DNA of 33,129 nt, from NCBI GenBank assembly GCA_019683805.1, contig JADGHQ010000024.1, positions 1 to 33,129 of the forward strand, in the 5' to 3' direction. The notes beneath the pieces were generated by a model. That model ran no database searches, was not told where the DNA came from, and saw nothing but the letters and a program-made list of their open reading frames with translations. The number at the start of each line of letters is the position of its first letter. Position 1 is the stretch's first letter. Below are positions 24,663-31,871 of the stretch, piece after piece. Both the position numbers and the translations under genes were made by a program. This stretch comes from Thermoleophilaceae bacterium (GTDB taxonomy: Bacteria; Actinomycetota; Thermoleophilia; Solirubrobacterales; Thermoleophilaceae).

Positions 24663-25826
24663 CTAGCCCGCCGGTCGGAGGTTCCCCTCGCCGGCCTGCG
24701 CCTCGAGGGGCTTCTCGAAGATCCGGTAGCGCTTCACGATGCGGCCCCCCATCGCCTCCATCGCCTTGTTCATGGCGACGTTGACCTCGAGGATCCAGCC
24801 CATCTCGCCCCACGTCTGGGGCGTGCGGGCCGCCATGTTGAAGTGCTCGATGTAGAGGCCGGCCGCGACGCCGGTGTGCTGGTACTCCGGCTTCACGCCC
24901 AGCGCGAACACGCGCACGGAGTCGATCTCCCTGCGCCGGCGCAGGGCCTTCAGCCAGCCGAACGGCAGCAGCCGGCCGTTGAGGTGCTTGAGCACCTGGT
25001 TGTAGTCCGGCAGGGTGAGCGCGCAGCCCACCACCTCGCCGTCCTTCTCGGCGATCATCGCCCAGTTCTCGTCGAGGATCGGCCGCAGGTCCTTCGCGTA
25101 CTGCTCGAGCTCGGCGTCGGTGAGCGGCACGAAGCCCCAGTTCTTCTCCCAGGCCGAGTTGTAGATCTCCATGAAGCGGCGCACCTCGTTCTTGAAGTCG
25201 CGCCGTCGCATGTGGCGGATGCGGATGCCGTGCTCGGGCTCGAGCTTCTCCGCGAGCTCGAAGATCACCGGCAGGATCTTCTCCCTGTCGGAGATGTGCA
25301 GCTCCCACTTGTAGAGGTCCATCGCCTTCTCGAGCTCGTAGCCCTCGAGCAGGCGGGCGTAGTACGGCGGGTGCCACGGCTCGAGGATCTGCGGCGGGCG
25401 CTCGTGGCCCTCGACGAGCAGCCCGCACTCGTGGTTGGTGGTGAAGTCCATCGGGCCGACCATGCGATCGCGGCCGCGCGCGCGCAGCCACGCCTCCGCG
25501 GCCTCCAGGAGCGCGCGCGCCGCCTCGGGGTCGTCCTCGCACTCGAAGAACCCGAACTGGCCCCAGGCGTTGTCGTGGAACTCGTTGAGGCGGTGATCGA
25601 CGTGCGCGCTGATCCGCCCGACCGGCTCCCCGTCGCGCCAGGCCAGGAAGTACTCGGCCTCGGCGTGCTCGAAGAACGGGTTCTTCGAGCGGTCCAGGAA
25701 CCTCATGCGCTCCGCGATGAGCGGCGGCACCCAGAGCGGCTCGTTACGATACAGCCGCCAGGGCAGCTTCACGAAGCGCTTCAGATCTCGCCTCGACTGG
25801 ACGGGGCGCACCTCGACCGCGGACAC
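24663..25826 (-). CDS. GNAT-family acetyltransferase-like protein
   Basis: A 387-aa protein. I choose GTG at 25826 because a TAAGGT box lies 8 bases upstream and because conservation begins with VEVRPVQSRRDLKRFV; a longer frame to 25868 exists. It looks like a GNAT-type acyltransferase with two halves: an N-terminal half containing FVKLPWRLYRNEPLWVPPL and PMDFTTNHECGLL, and a C-terminal half with the acetyl-CoA-like segment VFALGVKPEYQHTGVAAGL and the motif MIAEKDGEVVGCALTLPD. Substrate unknown. It is divergent by 44 bases from an alpha-oxoamine synthase-like enzyme, and the two could act on a common lipid or amino-ketone, which is an inference. Confidence 0.8.
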   Translation of the reverse strand: MSAVEVRPVQSRRDLKRFVKLPWRLYRNEPLWVPPLIAERMRFLDRSKNPFFEHAEAEYFLAWRDGEPVGRISAHVDHRLNEFHDNAWGQFGFFECEDDPEAARALLEAAEAWLRARGRDRMVGPMDFTTNHECGLLVEGHERPPQILEPWHPPYYARLLEGYELEKAMDLYKWELHISDREKILPVIFELAEKLEPEHGIRIRHMRRRDFKNEVRRFMEIYNSAWEKNWGFVPLTDAELEQYAKDLRPILDENWAMIAEKDGEVVGCALTLPDYNQVLKHLNGRLLPFGWLKALRRRREIDSVRVFALGVKPEYQHTGVAAGLYIEHFNMAARTPQTWGEMGWILEVNVAMNKAMEAMGGRIVKRYRIFEKPLEAQAGEGNLRPAG

Positions 25827-25834
25827 GGCGCGGC

Positions 25835-25840
25835 ACCTTA
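25835..25840 (-). promoter_or_regulatory. candidate -10 box for leaderless GNAT gene
   Basis: On the minus strand TAAGGT followed by 8 bases and GTG at 25826, without an SD. It is identical to the hexamer before purU. Confidence 0.45.
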
Positions 25841-25870
25841 CTCGAAGATCCCCGGGGCTCGCACACACAC

Positions 25871-27121
25871 ATGCCGACAGTCACCGACCTGTTCGAGAAG
25901 GCCCGGACGCACGACCGCGCCGAGCAGCTCAAGGCCGCGAAGGAGCACGACCTCCTCCCCTACTTCCGCCTGATCGAGGGCGAGGCGGGACCGGTGATGG
26001 AGATGGAGGGGGCCGAGCGGATCATGCTCGGCTCGAACAACTACCTCGGGCTCACGGGCGACGAGCGCGTGAAGCGCGCCGCGCGCGAGGCGCTCGAGCG
26101 CTACGGCACGGGCCTGACCGGCTCGCGCCTGATGAACGGCACGACGCCGCTCCACCTCGAGCTCGAGCGCGAGCTGGCCGAGTGGATGGGCACCGAGGAC
26201 GCCATCGCGTTCACCACCGGCTACCAGGCGAACCTCGGCACGATCGGCACGCTGCTCGGGCCGGGCGACACGGTGATCTGCGACTCGGGCGACCACGCCT
26301 CGATCCTCGACGGCGTGGCGCTCTCGCGCGCCCGCATCCGGCCCTTCCGCCACAACCGCCTCGACAAGCTCGAGCAGATGCTCGAGCGCGCGCAGGGCGA
26401 CGGGGGCGGCGTGCTCGTGGTCGTGGACGGGGTGTTCTCGATGGAGGGCGACGTCTGCGACCTGCCGCCGATCGTCGAGCTCTGCAGGCGCTACGGCGCG
26501 CGCCTGATGGTCGACGAGGCGCACGGCGTGGGCGTGCTCGGCGCGCGCGGCGCGGGAGTCTGCGAGGCGTTCGGCCTCGAGTCCGAGGTCGACCTGCGCA
26601 TGGGGACCTTCTCGAAGTCGCTCGCGAGCTGCGGCGGCTTCATCGCGGGGCCGCACGAGGTGATCGAGTTCCTGCGCATCCAGTCGCGCGCCTTCCTGTT
26701 CACGGCCTCGGCTGTGCCGGCGTCGGTCGGCGCCGCGCTCGAGGCCGTGCGCATCTGCCGCTCCGAGGAGGGCCCGCGGCTGTTCGCCAAGGTGCTCGAC
26801 AACGCCCGCTACCTGAACCGCGGGCTGCACGAGCTCGGGTTCCGCGTCGTCGACCCGCGTCCGATGAGCGACGGCAGCGAGCTCTTCACCTCGATCGTTC
26901 CGATCGTGATCGGCGACGACTGGCGCGCGGTGACGTTCTGGAAGGCGCTCTACGACGCCGGCGTCTACACGAACGTCGCGCTCTACCCGGCCGTCCCCCG
27001 CGGGGGCGCCCTGCTGCGCACGAGCGTGATGGCCACGCACGAGCGCGAGCACCTCGACCGGGCGCTCGAGATCTTCGCGCGCGTCGGCCGCGAGGCCGGC
27101 GTGCTCGACGCGCCTAGCTGA
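25871..27121 (+). CDS. alpha-oxoamine synthase family PLP enzyme (KBL/BioF/serine palmitoyltransferase-like)
   Basis: Fold-type I PLP enzyme of 416 aa joining an amino acid to an acyl-CoA with loss of CO2. Key residues: GSNNYLGL (54-61), His142 stacking on PLP, DEAHGVGVLG (215-224) and the PLP lysine Lys249 in GTFSKSLASCGGFIAG. The GTFSKS motif with SCGGF is closer to serine palmitoyltransferase and related enzymes than to 2-amino-3-ketobutyrate ligase or BioF, but the substrate cannot be assigned. An N-terminal extension (1-30) is typical of SPT-like proteins. ATG at 25871 has no SD. Its stop overlaps the convergent pyruvate kinase gene by 8 bases. Confidence 0.88.
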   Translation: MPTVTDLFEKARTHDRAEQLKAAKEHDLLPYFRLIEGEAGPVMEMEGAERIMLGSNNYLGLTGDERVKRAAREALERYGTGLTGSRLMNGTTPLHLELERELAEWMGTEDAIAFTTGYQANLGTIGTLLGPGDTVICDSGDHASILDGVALSRARIRPFRHNRLDKLEQMLERAQGDGGGVLVVVDGVFSMEGDVCDLPPIVELCRRYGARLMVDEAHGVGVLGARGAGVCEAFGLESEVDLRMGTFSKSLASCGGFIAGPHEVIEFLRIQSRAFLFTASAVPASVGAALEAVRICRSEEGPRLFAKVLDNARYLNRGLHELGFRVVDPRPMSDGSELFTSIVPIVIGDDWRAVTFWKALYDAGVYTNVALYPAVPRGGALLRTSVMATHEREHLDRALEIFARVGREAGVLDAPS

Positions 27122-28553
27122 CCGCCCCGCCCTGCGGGGGCTGCAGCGTCCTGACGGTGAACAGGTTGGTGCCGCCCGACAGGCCGGGCGGCAGGCCGGC
27201 CGTGATGCCGACGCGGTCGCCGGGCTTGACGATCCCGGTGGCGAGCGCCGCCTGGCACGCCTCGTCGAGCAGGTCCGTCGTGTCCTGCGGCTCCTCGTTG
27301 AGGAAGGCGCGCACGCCCCAGAGCAGGTTGCAGCGGCGCACCACCTCGCGCCTCGGCGAGAGCGCGATCACCGGGACGCGCGGCCGCTTCGAGGACACGA
27401 GCCGCGCGATCCGGCCGGACAGGCTCGGGGTGATCAGCGCCTTCAGGTCGAGCTGGTAGACGGCGCCGACGGCGCCGAAGGCGATCGCCGCGGACTCGTG
27501 CTCGCCGGCCTCGAGGCCGCGCTCGGTGAGCCAGCGCCCGTACGGGAGCTCCTTCTCCACGGTCTCCGCGATCGAGGCCATCATCGCCACCGCCTCCACC
27601 GGGTAGCGGCCCACGGCCGTCTCCTGGGAGAGCATGACGGCGTCCGTGCCGTCGAAGATGGCGTTCGCCACGTCCGTGACCTCGGCCCGGGTGGGCCGGC
27701 TCGAGCTCACCATCGACTCGAGCATCTGGGTGGCGGTGATCGTCGGCTTGGCGCGGTGACCCGCGAGCGCCAGCAGCTTCTTCTGGACGAGCGGCACCTT
27801 CTCGATGCGCAGCTCGATCCCGAGGTCGCCGCGGGCGATCATGATGCCTTCCGAGGCGTCGATGATCTCGGCGGCGTTCGCCGCCGCCTGCGGCTTCTCG
27901 ATCTTCGCGTAGATCGGCGTGTCGGCGCCGCGCGCGCGCAGGCGCTCGCGCACCGGTTCGAGATCCTCCCGGCGGCGCACGAACGAGAGCGCGACCACGT
28001 CCACGCCCATCTCGACGCCCGCGTCGATGAGCTCGAGGTCCTCCCCGCTCACGGCGGGCAGCGACATCGTCACGTTCGGGAGGTTGAGCCCCTGGCGGGA
28101 GGCGATCGTGCCGCCCACCTCGACCCTCGCGAGCACCTCGTTGTCGTGGATCTCGGCGACCCGCAGGCGGATCGCGCCGTCGGCGAGATACGCGACGTCG
28201 CCCGGCTCGACGATCTCGCTGAAGCCCGGCCACGCCACCGGCAGGCGCTTGGAGTCGCCCTCGATGTCCTCGGGGGTCAGGACGACGCGCGTGCCCGTGC
28301 CGAGCTCGGTCACGCCGTTGTGGACCGGGCCGATGCGCAGCTTGGGGCCCGGGATGTCCTGGAGCACGCAGACCTCCCGGCCCGCCGCCTCCGCGGCGGC
28401 GCGGATCCTCTCGACCGTCTCGGCGTGCTCCTCGGGATGCCCGTGCGCGAAGTTGAGGCGGGCGATGTCGAGCCCCGCGGCGATCATGCGCTCGAGCACG
28501 GGGCGCTCCCGCGACGCCGGCCCGATCGTGGCGACGATCTTCGTGGCCCGCAT
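27114..28553 (-). CDS. pyk: pyruvate kinase
   Basis: Last ATP-forming step of glycolysis (PEP to pyruvate), 479 aa, full length. Signatures: KIVATIGPAS at the start, RLNFAHG (normally NFSHG), GPKLRIG, the active-site block AKIEKPQA and IMIARGDLGIEL, and ATQMLESM; the C-terminal allosteric domain covers about residues 350-475. ATG at 28553 has GGAGGG 7 bases upstream. The first glycolytic motif has Ala in place of Ser, a mild variant. The gene is convergent with and overlaps the PLP enzyme by 8 bases. Confidence 0.95.
   Translation of the reverse strand: MRATKIVATIGPASRERPVLERMIAAGLDIARLNFAHGHPEEHAETVERIRAAAEAAGREVCVLQDIPGPKLRIGPVHNGVTELGTGTRVVLTPEDIEGDSKRLPVAWPGFSEIVEPGDVAYLADGAIRLRVAEIHDNEVLARVEVGGTIASRQGLNLPNVTMSLPAVSGEDLELIDAGVEMGVDVVALSFVRRREDLEPVRERLRARGADTPIYAKIEKPQAAANAAEIIDASEGIMIARGDLGIELRIEKVPLVQKKLLALAGHRAKPTITATQMLESMVSSSRPTRAEVTDVANAIFDGTDAVMLSQETAVGRYPVEAVAMMASIAETVEKELPYGRWLTERGLEAGEHESAAIAFGAVGAVYQLDLKALITPSLSGRIARLVSSKRPRVPVIALSPRREVVRRCNLLWGVRAFLNEEPQDTTDLLDEACQAALATGIVKPGDRVGITAGLPPGLSGGTNLFTVRTLQPPQGGAVS
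27125..27139 (+). terminator. hairpin just beyond the PLP-enzyme stop, inside pyk
   Basis: CCCCGC/GCGGGG stem of 6 bp with loop CCT starting 4 bases after the + strand stop at 27121. It lies in the 3' end of pyk, so it can end the + transcript while still coding on the other strand. No T tract. Confidence 0.35.
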
Positions 28554-28665
28554 CTACCGACCCTCCGGGCGTAGGTGAGGGAACCCGGACCGCTCCCCCA
28601 AAGTCGAACAAACGGGAGGATGAAGGAAAAGCCCGCTCTTAGCGACCGGGGCCGTCGGCGGGTTG

Positions 28666-28695
28666 TTGACCAGGGCAAGCATCTGCTCGTAAGTT
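28666..28695 (+). promoter_or_regulatory. sigma-70-type promoter of mIHF
   Basis: TTGACC (28666-28671), an 18-base spacer, and TAAGTT (28690-28695). It is the clearest -35/-10 pair in the window and points to the mIHF gene, with a leader of about 135 bases. Confidence 0.6.
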
Positions 28696-28748
28696 TCCCA
28701 ATGTCGGTCACGACTCGGGCGGCCGGTGACTCGAAGGGTGAGGCGAGT

Positions 28749-28782
28749 GCCCCGTGAGGCGGGGCGGCCCCGTCACGCCCCG
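28749..28782 (+). promoter_or_regulatory. structured mIHF leader: one CGGGGC, three GCCCCG partners
   Basis: GCCCCG occurs at 28749-28754, 28767-28772 and 28777-28782, and CGGGGC at 28760-28765 can pair with any of them. An outer GTGA/TCAC (28754-28757 with 28773-28776) supports the second pairing. Mutually exclusive hairpins in a leader can act as a switch or attenuator. No known riboswitch consensus recognised. Confidence 0.4.
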
Positions 28783-28837
28783 ATGCGGCCGCCGAAGGGT
28801 CTCGGCGAAAAATCCAAATCGATTGCGGGGAGAGTTG

Positions 28838-29260
28838 ATGGGCGAGATTGCCGCGGTCGACGCCGCGCCTCAGCATCTACAGGCGCTAGAACGTGCCAAT
28901 CGCGTGCGTCTTGCGCGCGCAGAGCTCAAGCGGAAGGTGAGCGCGAACGAGCTCACCGCTGCCCAGGTGGTGCTCGACTGCCCCTGGCAGGCCGAGAGCA
29001 TGTCCGTCAGCGACCTCCTCATGAGCCAGCCCCGCTGGGGCCGGGCGCGCTGCCGCCGCGTGCTCCTGTCGCTCGGGATTCCGGAGAACAAGCAGATCGG
29101 CACCCTCACGGGACGACAGCGCACCGCCCTCGCTGCGACGCTGCTCGCCAAGGCCGCCGCCAGGCCCGCCCTGCGCGGGCGCGCCGCTCGCGCCGAGGAC
29201 ACAGCCGCCACGCCCGACCGGCCGGCCCGCGCGCCCGGACACCAGGCCGCGCTGGCCTAG
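28838..29260 (+). CDS. mihF: integration host factor, actinobacterial type (mIHF)
   Basis: Nucleoid-associated DNA-binding protein of the mycobacterial IHF family, 140 aa. The conserved core runs from about residue 20 to 105: RANRVRLARAELKRKV, then LLMSQPRWGRARCRRVL and LGIPENKQIGTLTGRQR, a helix-two-turn-helix (S13-like) DNA-binding unit. The C-terminal 35 aa are an Ala/Arg/Pro-rich extension beyond the usual length. ATG at 28838 has GGGGAGAG 6 bases upstream; a longer frame to 28754 is not needed and would run through the leader hairpins. It bends and compacts DNA and is probably essential, by analogy with mycobacteria. Confidence 0.93.
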   Translation: MGEIAAVDAAPQHLQALERANRVRLARAELKRKVSANELTAAQVVLDCPWQAESMSVSDLLMSQPRWGRARCRRVLLSLGIPENKQIGTLTGRQRTALAATLLAKAAARPALRGRAARAEDTAATPDRPARAPGHQAALA

Positions 29261-29279
29261 AGGAGGCCCGCCGACCGAC

Positions 29280-29326
29280 GTCGCCGCGCGCCCGGTGCCC
29301 GTCTCCCCCGCGGGGCGCGCGGCGGC
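29280..29326. terminator. long hairpin between convergent genes
   Basis: A 14-bp stem (29280-29293 with 29313-29326, one G-T pair) and a 19-base loop, between the mIHF stop (29260) and the 181-aa ORF stop (29332). No T tract. Confidence 0.65.
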
Positions 29327-29331
29327 TCTCC

Positions 29332-29877
29332 CTATCTGAAGGCGACCCCGCCGGACGCCTTCCGGAAGGCGCGCCGGAACAGCCACCAGCAGAGCGCGAA
29401 CACCGCCGCGCCGGCGCCCACCGCAACGCCGAGGGGCGCCTGGCGGAAGCCGACCGCGACGAGCAGCGTCACCGCCACGCCGGCAGCGCCCGCGAGCAGC
29501 GAGGTGTGCGACCGGTAGCCGGCGTAGTGCTCGCGGATCGACACCTCGAGCCCGCCGAGCGAGCCGAGCGCCAGCGCGGCGACCACCATCGTGCGCCCGC
29601 GGTCGCCCCACACGATCACGCCGGTCACGAGCAGGACGATCGCGAGCAGCACCACCAGCTCGGTCAGCGGGAAGGAGCCCCACGGCGCCGGGGGCTTTGG
29701 GCGCGTGGCCGGCCGCGCCCTCACCCGATGGGGCCGGGCCGGCTCTCGCGCGAGCGCCTGCGCGCGCGCGCGGCGCGCGGCGTCGCGCTCAGCCCGGGTC
29801 GAGCCGACGGCCGACACCTCGCGCGCGCCGCCCGGCGCTCCGCCGGCGGCGCCGCGCTTGCGGCTACGCCTTCCCAT
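29332..29877 (-). CDS. membrane protein, conserved hypothetical
   Basis: A 181-aa protein with a basic, Arg/Ala/Pro-rich cytoplasmic N-terminus (about 65 aa) and four hydrophobic helices (about 72-88, 95-108, 124-142, 149-166) ending in a basic tail. The sequence between helices 2 and 3 (EVSIREHYAGYRSHTSLLAG) is the most distinctive part. Function unknown. ATG at 29877 follows the upstream stop directly (TGA then ATG), so it is coupled to the 177-aa gene. Confidence 0.7.
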   Translation of the reverse strand: MGRRSRKRGAAGGAPGGAREVSAVGSTRAERDAARRARAQALAREPARPHRVRARPATRPKPPAPWGSFPLTELVVLLAIVLLVTGVIVWGDRGRTMVVAALALGSLGGLEVSIREHYAGYRSHTSLLAGAAGVAVTLLVAVGFRQAPLGVAVGAGAAVFALCWWLFRRAFRKASGGVAFR

Positions 29878-30411
29878 TCACGAACGCGGCGCGAGGGGCC
29901 GTGGCCGCGGGCCGCGCCCCGGGGGTAACGGACATCCGGACGAGATCTTCACCCGCCACCAGCCCATGAGCATCCCGAGCAGGCCGAAGCGCGGGAGCAC
30001 GTGCCACTGCTTGCAGCCCGGCTCGCCGATGTCGGCGTTCGTGACGCGCTCCCACTTGTGGGCTGCCGGGTCGAGCAGCATCTGCTCGAGGCGGTGGCGG
30101 TTGCGCTGCTCGACGCGCAGCCGCTCGCTCAGGCGGCGGCGGTTGTCCTGAGCCCTTGCGGCGAGGTCGTCGCGCACGCGCTCGAGCTCCGCGAGCGACA
30201 GGATCCGCGGCCCGCCGCGCGCCCTTACGCGACAGTCGAGGCCGTTGCGCGGGAAGGCGGCGCAGAGGAGCCCCGACAGCTCACCTTCGAGCCTCGCGAT
30301 CTGGTCGAGCAGCGTCCGGCGCGCTGCCCGCTCGTCTACCTGCGGCAGCTCGACGCCGGGGTACGTGACGGGCGCGGCCGCCTGCGCGTGGTGCTGGATC
30401 GTCTCGGGCAC
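29878..30411 (-). CDS. conserved hypothetical with helical hairpin and two-Cys C-terminal motif
   Basis: A 177-aa soluble protein. GTG at 30411 is taken for its GGGGAGG ribosome site; a longer frame to 30450 exists. Residues 25-125 are mostly helical and coiled-coil-like (LLDQIARLEGELSGLL, LAELERVRDDLAARAQDN, RRLSERLRVEQRNRHRLEQML), followed by a compact conserved block with GEPGCKQWHV, RFGLLGMLMGWWRVK and SSGCPLP, in which two Cys and paired Trp may bind metal or a partner. I recall this block from other actinobacterial genomes without a function. The coupled downstream membrane protein suggests they act together. Confidence 0.72.
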   Translation of the reverse strand: MPETIQHHAQAAAPVTYPGVELPQVDERAARRTLLDQIARLEGELSGLLCAAFPRNGLDCRVRARGGPRILSLAELERVRDDLAARAQDNRRRLSERLRVEQRNRHRLEQMLLDPAAHKWERVTNADIGEPGCKQWHVLPRFGLLGMLMGWWRVKISSGCPLPPGRGPRPRPLAPRS

Positions 30412-30474
30412 GGCGCGTTCCTCCCCTGGTCGCTGCGGCGATCGTACCACCGGCCGGACGCGCGGGCGGCCGCT

Positions 30475-31110
30475 TCAGCGCCCCTGTCCGAGCACCTCCG
30501 CGACCGTCCAGAACGCCTCCTCGACGCTCATCTCCGGCACGCCCTTGACCCGCACGGCGGCGATCAGCAGCCTGCGGCTGCGGCGGCCCGGGCCGCGACC
30601 GGGGGCGACCTTCCCGAACAGCTCCGCCAGGACGTGCCGCTCGTCGGCCATGACGATGCGGCCGGCCGGCAGCTCGATCCCGTCGCCGCCGAGCCGCTCG
30701 CCGGGCCGGGCGAGCCGGATGCCGAGCGGCGGGCGGACGCGCTCGGCGTCGAGCGCCACGAGCGCCACGCCCGTCTCGACCGTCGCGATCAGCAGCGCGT
30801 CCTCGACCAGGCCGCGGCTCACAAAGCCTCCGGCGCGCATGCGCTCGAGCGCCGCCTGCTCGGGCGGGGTGCGGCGCTCGTCGGGGTCGAGCCCGATCTG
30901 GCGGAAGAACACGCGGTAGGCCCACGGGACCGGCTCGCGCCGGAGCTGGATCGCGCGGCCGCCGGTGAAGCGGTCGCTCATCGCCGCGAGGCGCCCGCGT
31001 ACCTCGCGCGGGCTGCGCCCCGCGCGAGCCTCGACGGCGAGCACGTAGAGGCCGAGGTGGGGGAACTCGTCGCTCACCTCGGGGGCGACCCAGCCGCGCT
31101 CGGCCCTCAT
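30475..31110 (-). CDS. B3/B4 tRNA-binding-domain protein
   Basis: A 211-aa freestanding B3/B4 domain, the fold of the phenylalanyl-tRNA synthetase beta-subunit editing domain. The N-terminal block (VAPEVSDEFPHLGLYVL), the RRE-PVPWAYRVFFRQIGLDPDE stretch and GGFVSRGLVEDALLIATVETGVALVALD are typical. Freestanding members may edit or deacylate mischarged tRNA, but this is family inference. ATG at 31110 overlaps the stop of the redoxin gene by 4 bases. Confidence 0.85.
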   Translation of the reverse strand: MRAERGWVAPEVSDEFPHLGLYVLAVEARAGRSPREVRGRLAAMSDRFTGGRAIQLRREPVPWAYRVFFRQIGLDPDERRTPPEQAALERMRAGGFVSRGLVEDALLIATVETGVALVALDAERVRPPLGIRLARPGERLGGDGIELPAGRIVMADERHVLAELFGKVAPGRGPGRRSRRLLIAAVRVKGVPEMSVEEAFWTVAEVLGQGR

Positions 31111-31871
31111 CGGCGGATCGCGCGCTCCAGCGCCCGCACCTCGGCGCGCAGCTCGGCGGAGGTGAGCATCCCGAGCTTCGTGGCGCGCACCGTGCGTCCC
31201 GGCTCGAGGAATACGGTGGTTGGGCAGACGCCGATGCGGTAGACGTTCACGACCTCGCCGTCGCGGTCGACCGCGACCGGGAAGCGCCAGTCGTGCTCGC
31301 TCGCGAGCCGCGCCACCTTCGCGCGTCCGTCGCCGCTCACGACCCCGGCGAACCCGACGCCGGGGAACTCGCGCCGCACCTGCTCCACGCGGTCGAGCTG
31401 GGGCGCGCAGCGCGCGCCGCGCGTGACGATGAAGGTGAGCACGAGCGGGCGGCGCGCCGTCGCGTCGCAGAGGTTGAAGACGCCGCGCCCGCGCACCTGG
31501 CAGGCGGGGACCTTGCCGAGCGCGTCGGGCTGCGCGGGGTCCTGCTTGACGTTCGCGTCGGCGTCGCTCGTGCCGGTCGCAAGAGGAGCGGCGAAGGCCG
31601 GCGCGGGCTTCCCGGGGTCCGGCCCGCGCACGCCCGCCCCCTTGTTGGGGATCGAGTTGACGCCCGCGATCACGAGCCCGATCGCGAACACCACGCCGAC
31701 GACCCACGAGTAGCGCCCGCGCTGCCGACGCTCCTGGGCGCGTCGCCTGCGCTCGCGCTCGCGCTCCCGGTCGAGCTCGGCGAGCCGCTCCGCGGCGTCG
31801 CCCCGCGCCTCGTCGCCGGTCGGCGCCGGCCGCGGGCCCAGGTCCTCGAAGCGGTCCTCAGCCACGTCCAC
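31107..31871 (-). CDS. membrane-anchored thioredoxin-fold protein (TlpA/redoxin-like), CxxC missing
   Basis: A 254-aa protein with a charged cytoplasmic N-terminus (1-52, an Arg/Glu-rich helix), one membrane helix (55-72), then an extracytoplasmic redoxin domain (about 85-245). The expected active site is degenerate: where TlpA has CxxC this has GARC (152-155), keeping only the second Cys (155). Cys124 and Cys135 in a preceding insert and Cys216 before the cis-Pro217 (GVCPTTVFLEPG) could give a different disulfide. It may bind or reduce a partner rather than act as a normal thioredoxin. GTG at 31871 overlaps the MMPL gene by 14 bases. Confidence 0.82.
   Translation of the reverse strand: MDVAEDRFEDLGPRPAPTGDEARGDAAERLAELDRERERERRRRAQERRQRGRYSWVVGVVFAIGLVIAGVNSIPNKGAGVRGPDPGKPAPAFAAPLATGTSDADANVKQDPAQPDALGKVPACQVRGRGVFNLCDATARRPLVLTFIVTRGARCAPQLDRVEQVRREFPGVGFAGVVSGDGRAKVARLASEHDWRFPVAVDRDGEVVNVYRIGVCPTTVFLEPGRTVRATKLGMLTSAELRAEVRALERAIRR

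Noticed and set aside
24288-25973. A 561-codon + strand frame opposite the GNAT gene
   Set aside because: Antisense to a conserved protein; low-complexity, no domain.
28620-28757. A short ORF in the mIHF leader starting right after GGAGG
   Set aside because: SD spacing is zero, the frame crosses the promoter and hairpins, and the peptide looks like nothing known.
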